Source: a virus
DNA: 24,595 nt
Direction: 5' to 3' (one strand)
Virus record (IMG/VR): IMGVR_UViG_3300035698_024691
Coordinates: 1-24,595 of that record
Shown here: in pieces, positions 1 through 9,227 of the stretch
How the letters are laid out: each line of letters opens with the position of its first letter
Numbering within the stretch: the stretch's first letter is position 1
The notes under the pieces: model-generated
What the model saw: only the letters and a program-made list of their open reading frames with translations
Database searches by the model: none
What the model was told of the DNA's origin: nothing
Translations under genes and position numbers: made by a program

Positions 1-1
1 A

Positions 2-181
2 AAAAATATTGCGGAACTTATATATATTGAGATATCTAATGATTTTATTGCTGCAAATTTTCAATATTCATCTGTTTTAGATATTAGTCCAATGAGAGAC
101 TCTGATTATCAAGATTATCAAGAATTAGATTTTGATAGAATTAAAGAAATATCTCTAGAACGAGCGGATCTTATTGAATAA
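2..181 (+). CDS. 3' end of an unknown upstream gene (5' partial)
   Basis: An uninterrupted frame runs in from the left edge and ends at TAA 179-181, giving 59 codons of an acidic C-terminal tail that ends in residues ERADLIE. The start lies outside the window. The next gene begins 6 nt after the stop, so both are probably on one transcript. The tail is rich in Asp, Glu, Tyr and Ile, with no motif I recognise. From its place before neck and sheath genes it could be a head, portal-proximal or neck protein, but that is inference from position only. Confidence 0.6.
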   Translation, partial: KNIAELIYIEISNDFIAANFQYSSVLDISPMRDSDYQDYQELDFDRIKEISLERADLIE

Positions 182-187
182 TATATT

Positions 188-1069
188 ATGACTTTATTAA
201 GAAAAACAATAAGAGCTTTGATAGAGGTTCCAATTAGAGACTTTGATGTCATCGGTAATAAGATAGAACCTGAAAAGCCTGGAACCTTTGCTAAGAAAGA
301 TAGAAAACTTTTATCTAACCCTAAAGCTATTGAAAAGATAAAAAGGCAATGGGATAAGACAGAGTATATTTTTGATATGTATCTTCTAAATGTCCCACAA
401 CTAAATAAAACTGATTTTAGAGAATATGGAATGGCAGATTCTAGATTCGAAGAAAATTTTAGAGAAGCAACGGGATTAGACCTTCCAAGCGATCCTGGTG
501 CGATTACCATATTGTTCAATGGAAATTCTGGTTCTGAAAAAGTTCCATTAACAGGTTGGGTTATGGCACATAGATTTGGACATGTAGTTAAAGGATTGCC
601 TTCTTGGCAGTATTATATTGGAGAAGTTGTAGAACTAACAAAAAGCATACTGAACGATTTATATTCAAAGACTGTTGATACTTTAAGGAAAGATGGAACA
701 ATTGGAAGAGGTTATAATTATAATTTTTCTGATCGTGATTCTTTAAAAGTTCAAGAAAAAATGATAACATTATTTTTTAATCAAATTGGTTCATTTAAGT
801 CGGCTCGTGAAAATAAAATAAACAGATATTACGAATTCTTTTATGAGGTTTTTGCACAATATCTTATAACGGGTTCTGTTAAATTTAATCCATTAGATAA
901 ATCAATCATTATTGCCAATTTGCCATTCGGAAGAAAGCAAATGGCACATGCTGTTGATGATGATTTGGTCAATATGTGGAATCGAGATATGGAGATTTAT
1001 GTATCAAATATTGAATCAAGAATTATAAATGTTTTGGAAGATTGTGTTGGAAAAACATTTTTGATGTAA
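188..1069 (+). CDS. Hypothetical protein with degenerate zincin-like HRFGH motif
   Basis: This 293-aa protein starts at ATG 188, 6 nt after the previous stop and without a clear Shine-Dalgarno sequence. I do not recognise the family. Residues 126-135 read VMAHRFGHVV, which has the spacing and hydrophobic frame of a metallopeptidase HExxH helix (H128, H132), but the catalytic Glu is replaced by Arg129. About 90 residues later lies EVFAQYLITG with E220, where gluzincin-like enzymes carry a third ligand. The N-terminus is basic (TLLRKTIRALIEVPIRDFD). No signal peptide or membrane segment is seen. It precedes likely neck genes, so a structural role derived from a peptidase fold, without catalysis, is possible. 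The coding call is firm; the function is not. Confidence 0.8.
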   Translation: MTLLRKTIRALIEVPIRDFDVIGNKIEPEKPGTFAKKDRKLLSNPKAIEKIKRQWDKTEYIFDMYLLNVPQLNKTDFREYGMADSRFEENFREATGLDLPSDPGAITILFNGNSGSEKVPLTGWVMAHRFGHVVKGLPSWQYYIGEVVELTKSILNDLYSKTVDTLRKDGTIGRGYNYNFSDRDSLKVQEKMITLFFNQIGSFKSARENKINRYYEFFYEVFAQYLITGSVKFNPLDKSIIIANLPFGRKQMAHAVDDDLVNMWNRDMEIYVSNIESRIINVLEDCVGKTFLM

Positions 1070-1125
1070 ATAACAATTGAATTCATATTGTTGATATAAT
1101 AAACTATTAAGTACTAATTACTAGT

Positions 1126-1809
1126 ATGCCTCGCCTTTTTATTACGCCAAGAGAAATCGATTTCATTAATGATATTTCGAAAGAAGTTATTAAAGATATA
1201 ATTGGACAAAAGGTGTATTATTACCCAATTTCATTTGATAAAAGCAAAGTTGACGATGTTTATGAAGAGGCTATTGAGAAGATCTTTGAAAATCCAATTG
1301 AGATAAACTGCATTGTTGATTGGCAACCGCCGGACATTACAACAACAAAATTTGGACAAGATTCAATTTTGTCAATTAAAGTTTATATTCAGTCTCGTGA
1401 TTTAATTCACAAAGAAATTGAAGTAAAGGATGGTGATTTCTTTTCGTATGGATCAGAATTTTTTGAAATAACAAGTGCTCGTACAATGAAAAACATTTAC
1501 GGACAAGTTGAATATGGTGATGGAATTGAATTATTGGGTAGACAAGCAAGAAAAGATCTATTTTCAGAGAAGGCATTTGGTCCAACGAAAGAGTCCTTTA
1601 ATGACCCAGAAGCTGTACAGAAAACATTTGTTCAACAAAGAGGATTTGACGAGAACAGAGAAGGAAAGACTGGGGACAAAAGAGATCTTGTTGATAATGG
1701 AGTTCTTGATGCACCCGACATTGATGAGCCAGCAGAAATTTCATCACGTGGGACATCAGGAAATTCTGGAAATGCTTTCTTTGGACAGTATGATGATGAA
1801 GATTTATAA
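1126..1809 (+). CDS. Putative neck / head-completion structural protein
   Basis: A 227-aa acidic protein with ATG start at 1126; no Shine-Dalgarno sequence is visible in the 20 nt before it. The first ~150 residues look like a small beta-rich fold: a region around residues 62-85 with DWQPPD and regular alternation, then GDFFSYGSEFFEIT followed by IYGQVEYGDGIELLG. This pattern (a stated surface level, 'what is needed', then a polar return strand) resembles phage head-closure or neck adaptors. The C-terminal ~75 residues are low-complexity and charged (Asp, Glu, Gly, Ser), probably disordered. It sits between the HRFGH protein and a tail-completion-like gene ahead of the sheath, which fits a head-to-tail joining role. 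The family assignment is inference from pattern and position. Confidence 0.75.
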   Translation: MPRLFITPREIDFINDISKEVIKDIIGQKVYYYPISFDKSKVDDVYEEAIEKIFENPIEINCIVDWQPPDITTTKFGQDSILSIKVYIQSRDLIHKEIEVKDGDFFSYGSEFFEITSARTMKNIYGQVEYGDGIELLGRQARKDLFSEKAFGPTKESFNDPEAVQKTFVQQRGFDENREGKTGDKRDLVDNGVLDAPDIDEPAEISSRGTSGNSGNAFFGQYDDEDL

Positions 1810-1852
1810 AAATAATTTTAGTTCAATGTTTGGGTTAACATATTTATAATAG

Positions 1853-3022
1853 ATGACCACACAAAAGGAAATGTCCAATCAGGACATTGGAAACAGAATA
1901 CCTTCTGGGTATGAAGGCTCTAATGTTCCTGAAGATTTTTTCATTCCTTCTGTTGGAATCTATGATGTTGATAAAGCAATGAAAGATTTGTTTGATGTAG
2001 ATAATATTATCTACGTTCAAACAAAGGATGCGGATAGTCATGAGTTTTATCAAAAGAAAGTGCCAGTTATATTGGCTACGGGGGAAAGATTTGTATTGCG
2101 TGAAAGACATACTCCGATTAGAGACAAGAATGGGGCATTGATTCTTCCGATTATATCAATCATAAGAACAGGGATTTCTCAAGCAAAAGAGAATATGGGT
2201 TCTGCCATTGGTCAAGACACTGGTGATTTTGTAATTAAAAAAAGACTAAGTTCAAGAGATCCGGCATATCAAAATATTATCAATAAAGCGGGACTAAAGA
2301 ATCAAGACAATCTTCCATCTGGAAATCCAAATGGAACGGTTGATTCTAGAAGAAATAGGTTTATATCAAATGAAGGAAGATTATTTGAACCAGATTTAGG
2401 TAGAAACATATTTGAAGTTATAACAATTCCTTTTGGGATACGATATATGGCTTCGTATGATGTGACAATTTGGACAAGTTACCAAGGTCATATGAATGAG
2501 ATTTTAGAAAAAATAATGACAAATTATGATGGTCAAGGAAGAACTTATAAATTAAGTCTTGATAAGGGATATTATTTTGTTGCTTATTTTGAAGATGACA
2601 TTCAATCAGAAAATAATTTGGATGATTTTACGAATGATGCGAGGATTCACAAATATACTTTTAATGTAAAGGTACCAGCTTATTTGATTGCTAATAAGAA
2701 TGGTGGAGATTCTGTTCCTTTTAGAAAGTTTTATTCGGCTCCACAAATATCATTTAGTTTTGTTGATGGAATTTTTGAAGAAAAGACGTCGAGAATTTCT
2801 CCAAGTGGAAAACATGAAGATTTTGTATTAAGTAATATTAATAACTTAAACGCCAAAGGAAATGAAATTAAAAGATTAAATGATTTATTTCAGAAGCGTA
2901 TTATTCGTAACCCATTTTCTGGTGAAGAAGATGTAGAATTTGTAAAAATAAAAAGAAGAAATGCAAGAAAAGGTGAAACAACAATTAGTGCTAGGAAGCT
3001 TACAGATATTGAAATTCCGTAA
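1853..3022 (+). CDS. Putative tail-completion / sheath-terminator-type neck protein
   Basis: A 389-aa protein; ATG 1853 lies 43 nt after the previous stop. There is no Shine-Dalgarno sequence, and TATAAT ends 2 nt before the start. The central part, about residues 183-280, has the most structure: NIFEVITIPFGIRYMASYDV, then a segment with WTSYQGHMNEILEKIM, and later FNVKVPAYLIA. Paired strands followed by an amphipathic helix carrying Q-x-x-M-N are typical of tail-terminator and neck proteins, which cap the last tube or sheath ring. The gene stands directly before the sheath genes, as the T4 sheath-completion gene 15 stands ahead of gene 18. The C-terminus is basic (KIKRRNARKG). T4 gp15, gp3 or gp14-type roles cannot be told apart here. 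Confidence 0.75.
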   Translation: MTTQKEMSNQDIGNRIPSGYEGSNVPEDFFIPSVGIYDVDKAMKDLFDVDNIIYVQTKDADSHEFYQKKVPVILATGERFVLRERHTPIRDKNGALILPIISIIRTGISQAKENMGSAIGQDTGDFVIKKRLSSRDPAYQNIINKAGLKNQDNLPSGNPNGTVDSRRNRFISNEGRLFEPDLGRNIFEVITIPFGIRYMASYDVTIWTSYQGHMNEILEKIMTNYDGQGRTYKLSLDKGYYFVAYFEDDIQSENNLDDFTNDARIHKYTFNVKVPAYLIANKNGGDSVPFRKFYSAPQISFSFVDGIFEEKTSRISPSGKHEDFVLSNINNLNAKGNEIKRLNDLFQKRIIRNPFSGEEDVEFVKIKRRNARKGETTISARKLTDIEIP

Positions 3023-3115
3023 ATATGTAAAGATATGCGATTATGTGTTTTGTATATGTGGCTACTACTTATTATTAGTGTTGTAAACCCCCTTTTAGGG
3101 CAAGGAGCGTATTAG

Positions 3116-6100
3116 ATGGCTGAGCAAACTTTCAGATCACCAAAATTTATAGACAGAGAAATTGATCTTACAGCTCGTCAAGAGGGACCAGTTGGTATAC
3201 CAGCAGGTATTATTGGAACTGCTGACCGTGGTCCCGCATTTGTACCCGTAACTTTAGGTTCATTCGCTGATTTTGAATCTAGATTTGGTTCATTAAATCC
3301 AAAACACGTTGCTGGATATGCAATGGAAAGATGGTTGGCCAATAAGACAGCAGGAACCTTTATGAGAGTTCTTGGAGCTGGCGCAAATGATACAGTTGAC
3401 GATATTGAAAAAACAAGAATTACAAATCAAGTTCGAAATGCTGGTTTTGTTGTAACGGGAACGGTGAGTGTGCCGGATGGCAGAAGTGTAGGTTCTACAC
3501 AGTTTCTGGTTGCCAAACATACCACAACAACCAACGAAACTCTCGGTATGCCAATCTTTACCGACAATGACTCATTCACGGCAACAGCTGCTTCGGAAGA
3601 CGCATATGTCGTAAGAGGTGTTTTATTTAGCACTTCTGGTTCAAGAGTTATGATATTGAATGGTGACGAAGCTGTCCCGACTGACTTGACTTTGTCTGAT
3701 GACCTTGCAACTTTGGATTCAAATTCAAATTTCAAGATCGTTATTTCTTCATCTGTTGGAATTACCACACTTACAAGTTCACTCGATCCAGGCAGTTCCA
3801 ACTATATTGGTAAAATACTTAATACAAATCCTGATAAATTTTCAACATTGAATCATCTTCTTTATTTAGATTTTTCTGTTGATGCAGAAGTTGCTGCAGT
3901 TTCAACTGATGCCGATTCTGTTGGTATCCTTTCTGGAACAAGAAATACTTCAGATAGTTCTGGAGATACTACGTTTGCATTTCAGGATGCTTATGGACAT
4001 TTCGATACGAGATTCAAATCAGCGGTAACATCAAAAATTATTTCACAACCTTTTGGTACTTCAGAATTTGATTTATTTCATTTTGAAGCATTGGATGATG
4101 GTGCATGGCCCAATACGAAAGTTAAAATTTCCATTGCCAACATCCGTGGTTCAACTGACCCAAGCAATCCTTATGGATACTTTGAGGTTCAAGTAAGAGA
4201 CTGGAATGATACAGATCAATCTCCTCAAATTCTTGAAAGATTTCCTAATTGTAATCTTGACCCAAGAGACGATAACTATATTGCTGCTAGAATCGGCGAT
4301 AGAAAAATTCGTTATGCTTTCGATGCAGATAGTAATGAAGAGCGTAGAATTATTGACGAAGGAAGATATGATAATCGCTCAAGACTAATAAGAGTTGTTG
4401 TTGAGAATTCTGTTGAAAAAAGATTGGTTCCTGCGAAATCATTACCATTTGGATTTAGAGGACTAAATGTTCTTAAAACAACCGACAGTAACAGCGATGG
4501 AGGTCTTGGTGGTAACCTAAGACTTGGTGGTAGTGGATCAATCAGTCAATTATCATCTTCAATTGTTCCGCCATTACCGTATCGTTTCAAATTGACACGC
4601 GGTGCAGTTTCAACAACAGGTTTCGCTGGAAACCCAGGAACATCCGAAGAAGTTGATGGAAGACTTTATTGGGGCGCAAAACTAGAAAGAAATAAAGTTC
4701 CACTAAATTCTAATATAACTAAAGAAAAGAGTAATCTTTCTACAGCATATTCAAAAATGCATGGTTTGCTTGGATTAGATGTATTAGTTTCTGGTACCGC
4801 AGTTGATGATTTCAATGAAAATAAATTCACGTTAGCCAGAGTAGCTTTTTCTAATGGTACCGTAACAGAACTAACTGGCACAGCAGCAGATCATATTAAA
4901 GAAGCTGCCTACCTTAGAAATTCCAACCCAGATTCATCCGAATATAAAGTAAGTGATGCCATCCTTGGCTCACGAATAACATTGGGAACATTGATAAATC
5001 TTACATCTTCTGTTGATTTTAATAGATTTCAAGATTTCACAAAATTCACAACAATTATGTATGGTGGTTTTGATGGACTTAATATTCTTGATAAGAATGA
5101 TGGTCTTATGAATGATAAGGCATCTAGTTCAGATACGGGCGGCAGCGCAGAGTTGGGAAGAGTATCTCCTGGACTTGCTTACAATCCCTCCGGTGAAGGT
5201 AAGTTGAATAACTCTGTTGTAAGTTATAGAACAGCAGCCAAGATTTTGACAGATCCGTTTACTCTTTCTTCTAACGGATTCTCTATCCCGTCTGTAAATC
5301 TTATTGCAGTACCAGGTATTAGAGACTCTTTTGTAACAGATTATGTTTCTGAAGAAACAAAGAACTTCTCATTGGCGATGTATGTTATGGACATACCTGC
5401 TTATGATCAAACCGGGATAAGATTGTTTGATGATAGTTCTGAACGACCAGCTGTTAGAAAGACGGCCGAACTGTTTGATGGAAGAGCAATTGACAACAAT
5501 TATGTTGCAACATATTTTCCAGATATTGTAGCAGAAGATAATATCAATAATAGAAGAGTTGATTTGCCGGCATCTGTTGCAGCAATGGCTGCACTTGGAT
5601 TCAACGATCGTGTTGCATTCCCATGGTTTGCGCCAGCTGGTTTCAATCGCGGTTCATTGGATTTTGTAACAAATATTGCGGTAAGATTGACGGCAGGAGA
5701 CAGAGACATTCTTTATGATGCAAGAATTAATCCAATTGCAAACTTCCCCAATGAAGGATTTGTAATTTTTGGACAAAAGAATTTGCAACAATTACGTTCT
5801 GCTTTGGATCGAGTAAATGTTCGTCGTCTTCTTCTTACTGTAAAACGTATTGTAAGCGAAATCGGAAGAACAATTACATTCGATCAGAATCGACCAGCTG
5901 TACGTGCTCGTTTCGTAAGTCAAGCTGTGCCACGACTTGGTTTGATTCAGGCTCAATCTGGTATCGAAAGATTTGATGTTGTTATGGATGACAGAAATAA
6001 CAGCCAAGAAGATATCGAGCAAAACAAAGTAAATGGAAGAATCGTAATTGTCCCAACAAGGGCAGTCGAATATATTGCAGTCGACTTTATTATCACAAAT

Positions 6101-6124
6101 GCAGGTGTAAGTTTCGATGTTTAA
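3116..6124 (+). CDS. gp18: Contractile tail sheath protein 1
   Basis: A 1002-aa sheath protein, much longer than T4 gp18 (659 aa). The N-terminal signature at residues 26-46 includes GIPAGIIGTADRGPAFVPVT. The C-terminal polymerisation domain contains FPWFAPAGFNRG from residue 835, SALDRVNVRRLLL near 895-907, and near the end VPTRAVEYIAVDFIITN, all hallmarks of myophage sheaths. The extra length lies in the middle (about residues 110-500), which is Ser/Thr/Asp-rich and probably forms outward-facing inserted domains. The start is set by AAGGAG at 3102-3107, 8 nt before ATG. The product polymerises around the tube and contracts to drive it through the envelope. It is followed after 44 nt by a paralogue of nearly the same length. 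Confidence 0.95.
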   Translation: MAEQTFRSPKFIDREIDLTARQEGPVGIPAGIIGTADRGPAFVPVTLGSFADFESRFGSLNPKHVAGYAMERWLANKTAGTFMRVLGAGANDTVDDIEKTRITNQVRNAGFVVTGTVSVPDGRSVGSTQFLVAKHTTTTNETLGMPIFTDNDSFTATAASEDAYVVRGVLFSTSGSRVMILNGDEAVPTDLTLSDDLATLDSNSNFKIVISSSVGITTLTSSLDPGSSNYIGKILNTNPDKFSTLNHLLYLDFSVDAEVAAVSTDADSVGILSGTRNTSDSSGDTTFAFQDAYGHFDTRFKSAVTSKIISQPFGTSEFDLFHFEALDDGAWPNTKVKISIANIRGSTDPSNPYGYFEVQVRDWNDTDQSPQILERFPNCNLDPRDDNYIAARIGDRKIRYAFDADSNEERRIIDEGRYDNRSRLIRVVVENSVEKRLVPAKSLPFGFRGLNVLKTTDSNSDGGLGGNLRLGGSGSISQLSSSIVPPLPYRFKLTRGAVSTTGFAGNPGTSEEVDGRLYWGAKLERNKVPLNSNITKEKSNLSTAYSKMHGLLGLDVLVSGTAVDDFNENKFTLARVAFSNGTVTELTGTAADHIKEAAYLRNSNPDSSEYKVSDAILGSRITLGTLINLTSSVDFNRFQDFTKFTTIMYGGFDGLNILDKNDGLMNDKASSSDTGGSAELGRVSPGLAYNPSGEGKLNNSVVSYRTAAKILTDPFTLSSNGFSIPSVNLIAVPGIRDSFVTDYVSEETKNFSLAMYVMDIPAYDQTGIRLFDDSSERPAVRKTAELFDGRAIDNNYVATYFPDIVAEDNINNRRVDLPASVAAMAALGFNDRVAFPWFAPAGFNRGSLDFVTNIAVRLTAGDRDILYDARINPIANFPNEGFVIFGQKNLQQLRSALDRVNVRRLLLTVKRIVSEIGRTITFDQNRPAVRARFVSQAVPRLGLIQAQSGIERFDVVMDDRNNSQEDIEQNKVNGRIVIVPTRAVEYIAVDFIITNAGVSFDV

Positions 6125-6168
6125 TTATCATATAACATATCTATTGATTAGAGACCCAGGAGAATCAA

Positions 6169-9100
6169 ATGGCAGAATTGACATTTAAAAGTGCAGGCGT
6201 AACTGCAACCGAGATTGATCTAAGTGGACCCAGCGTTACTGGTCCAACCGGCACACCTGCAGGTATCATCGGGACAGCTACTCGTGGTCCCGCATTTGTA
6301 CCCGTAACTCTTGCAAATCTCCAGAATTTTGAGGCAAAATTTGGAAAGTCAGATGGTGAAAAGTTTGGACCACTAGCTGCCGGACAATGGTTTAAAAATG
6401 CAAATGCTCTTGTGTATTTGAGAGTGCTAGGAGTTGGAAGAGGAGATCAAAGACTAACAACAGGTAACAATGCAGGAAGTGTAGAAAGTGCTGGTTTTGT
6501 TGTTGGAGAAGAACAACCTCGCGACTCAGGAAATTTTGGCGGCAATGTTTATGCTGTCAGTGAAGGTGAACCAGGCAGAACATATGTTATCGGTTGTTAC
6601 ATGAGTGAGTCAGCTGGTTCTGATGTATTTTCAGCGGCTGGCATTCAAAATAGTGATCAAGCACATCCAATAATTCGTGGAATTATCATGGCTGCTTCTG
6701 GTGTTATACCATTGTTATCTTCTAGCTTTGGAGGAAACTCAATTGCACCTGTTTCAACCGATCCAGCAACAGCTGGGACTGGATCACTTAAAGGACAAAT
6801 TACAGGCTCGGTTGTGTTGCTCGACGGAGCAACAAGTAAGCAAGAATTTGTTTTACTTCTTAATGGTCATGTAGGATCTGATTCTTCATATCCGAATGTA
6901 ATTACGGCATCTTTTGACTCAACAGCTCCCAACTATTTTGGTAATGTATTGAATAGTGATGTATCTAGCCTTCAAAAAGCTGGACATTACTTATATACAC
7001 ATTATGATATTCATTCTAGTGTTGCAGTTGTTACAGGAACATCATTATTGGACGATACTGGTGTATTGTCTGCTTCCACAGTAAATGAAGAATTAGCATT
7101 CATTACAACTTCTTCTTTGGGAAGAAATCTTGGAAGTTCTACTGTTCCCAACTTTGAAAACTTTGAAGATAGATTCAGTAGCCCAAGAACACCATATGTT
7201 ACATCTCAAAGATTTGGTGGTGTACCTGTAAATCTATTTAGAATTCATGGTCTTTCTGACGGAGAAAGAGATGCACAAAGTTGGAAATTCTCAATTGAGA
7301 ATATTACTCCATCGCAGAGTGAAGAAGATAAATTTGGTAGATTTGATCTTCTGATTAGAGATATAGCCGACACCGATGACAGCAAGAGAGTTATTGAATC
7401 ATATAGAGGAGTAACACTTAATCCGTCTGACGAGAGATTCATCGGTAAAGCAATTGGTGATGAAAATAGATTCTTTGATTTTGATCGTCAAACTGGTTTG
7501 CAAAAACTTGTTGTTGATGGAAAATATCCAAATGTTTCTGGAAGAATTCGTGTAGAACTTTCTAGTGACGTTATGAATGGCGACGTTGAAGCAACAGCTT
7601 TGCCGTCTGGGTTTCGAGGAAAATCACACCTTATAACATCCGGCTCAGATCCACTTACTTCAATTGGAGGATTCTTTGTTGATGCTGCAACCGATGTTCT
7701 TAATCGTGCTATTGAAATGCCATTACCATTGCGTAAAAACATTGTAATTGGTGTGGATCCGAAGGACGTAGTCAATAGAAATCTTTATTGGGGCGTACAG
7801 TTCCAACAAATTAGTTCTGTAACTGAACCTAATAGAAGTGCTGCACAAGAAAAAACGATTCTTAGTTTTGCTAAATTCCTCCCAGATTTTATGACAACAA
7901 ATCAAAACGTTGTTGCTGGAGACAATGAAGGAGTTGCCGATACTGCGGAAAATGGCATTCTTGATGCCGACAGATTTAACAATAATGCGTTTAGTCTTGA
8001 AAGAATTCAAGTTGTTACTGCTTCAAATGGTAGAGCAAATCTAAAAACTGTAGATCAATGGACATATGTTCGTGAAGGAAATATTGTTCCTGACGAAACT
8101 GCAAAAACAAGAGCATTAAGTATTGAAACAGATTTGGTACTTCCTGGCGTTCGTTCTCTATCTAAATTCTCCTTTTTTATGCAAGGTGGATTTGATGGTG
8201 TAAACAGTTTCAATTCAGCTGAATCTAGACTAGATAATAGAGCCATAATTGAAGAAATGAATTTTCTTGCTCGCGGACAAGACGAAGGTCCAACTGTTCG
8301 TGCATATAGAAAAGCTCTTGATGTAATGGGAGAGCCAAGTGAAGTTGACATCAATATTTTAGCAATTCCTGGTATTAGACATAGTGTTGTTACAGATGCA
8401 GCTGTATTATCTGTTGAAGGAAGATTTGATGCAATTTACCTTATGGACATTGAAGAAAGAGATACAGTCAATTCTGTTGTAACGTCATCTCTTCAAGAAA
8501 TCAATGTTGCTAATACGGTAACCGATTTTGCCGGAAGAGCTTTAGATTCAAGTTTTGCGGCGGCATACTTCCCAGATATTATCGTTAGAGATCCCGTTAC
8601 AAATACAAATGTCCGTGTTCCACCTTCCGTTGGTGTAATCGGAGCATTCGCTTTGAATGATAAAATTGGATTTCCATGGTTTGCACCGGCTGGTTTCACT
8701 CGTGGTGTCATGGCTGATGTTCCTAGATCAGCTGTAATGCTCAATAGAGATAATCTTGATGATCTTTATGATGTAGACATCAATCCTATTACAACTTTTC
8801 CTGGTGGACCTGGGGTCGTTGTGTGGGGCCAAAAGACCCTCCTTGCAACACAAAGTGCTTTGGATCGAGTTAATGTTCGTCGCCTTCTTCTTGAATTGCG
8901 TCGTCGTGTGAAAACTGTAGCTAATAGCTTCCTATTCGAACAAAATAGAGAAGATACTATCAATAGATTCTCATCTCGTGTAAATCCAATTCTTAGCAGA
9001 ATCCAGGAACAATCTGGTGTTGATCGTTATCGCGTAAGAATCGATACAACAACAACAACACAAGCAGATATTGAAAACAATACAATCCGTGGAATTATCT

Positions 9101-9174
9101 ATATCCAACCCACTAGAACTATTGAGTTCGTTGCCTTAGACTTTTTGGTAACAAACAATGGCGTAACGATATAA
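6169..9174 (+). CDS. gp18: Contractile tail sheath protein 2 (paralogue)
   Basis: A 1001-aa second sheath protein. It shares with its neighbour the N-terminal TPAGIIGTATRGPAFVPVT block, FPWFAPAGFTRG at residue 835 (the same residue number), ALDRVNVRRLLLELRRR from residue 897, and the C-terminal QPTRTIEFVALDFLVTNNG strand. The middle third diverges strongly. Equal length and register of the conserved blocks point to an old tandem duplication followed by divergence of the exposed domains. The start is supported by CAGGAG at 6157-6162, 6 nt before ATG. The two products could form a mixed sheath or be used as alternatives; sequence alone cannot tell. The tail tube gene follows 53 nt downstream. 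Confidence 0.95.
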   Translation: MAELTFKSAGVTATEIDLSGPSVTGPTGTPAGIIGTATRGPAFVPVTLANLQNFEAKFGKSDGEKFGPLAAGQWFKNANALVYLRVLGVGRGDQRLTTGNNAGSVESAGFVVGEEQPRDSGNFGGNVYAVSEGEPGRTYVIGCYMSESAGSDVFSAAGIQNSDQAHPIIRGIIMAASGVIPLLSSSFGGNSIAPVSTDPATAGTGSLKGQITGSVVLLDGATSKQEFVLLLNGHVGSDSSYPNVITASFDSTAPNYFGNVLNSDVSSLQKAGHYLYTHYDIHSSVAVVTGTSLLDDTGVLSASTVNEELAFITTSSLGRNLGSSTVPNFENFEDRFSSPRTPYVTSQRFGGVPVNLFRIHGLSDGERDAQSWKFSIENITPSQSEEDKFGRFDLLIRDIADTDDSKRVIESYRGVTLNPSDERFIGKAIGDENRFFDFDRQTGLQKLVVDGKYPNVSGRIRVELSSDVMNGDVEATALPSGFRGKSHLITSGSDPLTSIGGFFVDAATDVLNRAIEMPLPLRKNIVIGVDPKDVVNRNLYWGVQFQQISSVTEPNRSAAQEKTILSFAKFLPDFMTTNQNVVAGDNEGVADTAENGILDADRFNNNAFSLERIQVVTASNGRANLKTVDQWTYVREGNIVPDETAKTRALSIETDLVLPGVRSLSKFSFFMQGGFDGVNSFNSAESRLDNRAIIEEMNFLARGQDEGPTVRAYRKALDVMGEPSEVDINILAIPGIRHSVVTDAAVLSVEGRFDAIYLMDIEERDTVNSVVTSSLQEINVANTVTDFAGRALDSSFAAAYFPDIIVRDPVTNTNVRVPPSVGVIGAFALNDKIGFPWFAPAGFTRGVMADVPRSAVMLNRDNLDDLYDVDINPITTFPGGPGVVVWGQKTLLATQSALDRVNVRRLLLELRRRVKTVANSFLFEQNREDTINRFSSRVNPILSRIQEQSGVDRYRVRIDTTTTTQADIENNTIRGIIYIQPTRTIEFVALDFLVTNNGVTI

Positions 9175-9227
9175 ATTTCCACATTTAGAATATGAAAGAT
9201 AATTAAAGTTATAAGGAGTAATAAAAA

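Noticed and set aside
1095-1100. TATAAT upstream of the gene at 1126 as a promoter.
   Set aside because: No -35 box at 16-18 bp spacing (TTGAAT at 1077 is only 12 bp away), and no Shine-Dalgarno sequence in the leader to support a dedicated transcript.
1508-1849. A 113-codon plus-strand open frame overlapping the end of the 227-aa gene.
   Set aside because: It lies in another frame of a supported gene, has no ribosome site, and encodes Met/Gln/Lys-rich sequence typical of frame-shifted A+T-rich DNA.
1841-1856. TATAAT at 1845-1850 (and TATTTATA at 1841-1848) directly before ATG 1853, as a promoter.
   Set aside because: A start point 6-7 nt after TATAAT would fall inside the gene, and no -35 box is seen. 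The reversed T4 late box would point leftward, where no gene lies. In DNA this A+T-rich such matches are expected by chance.
3088-3101. CCCCCTTTTAGGG before sheath 1 as a terminator.
   Set aside because: The stem is only 3-4 bp with no U-run; the sequence runs straight into the Shine-Dalgarno of the sheath gene.
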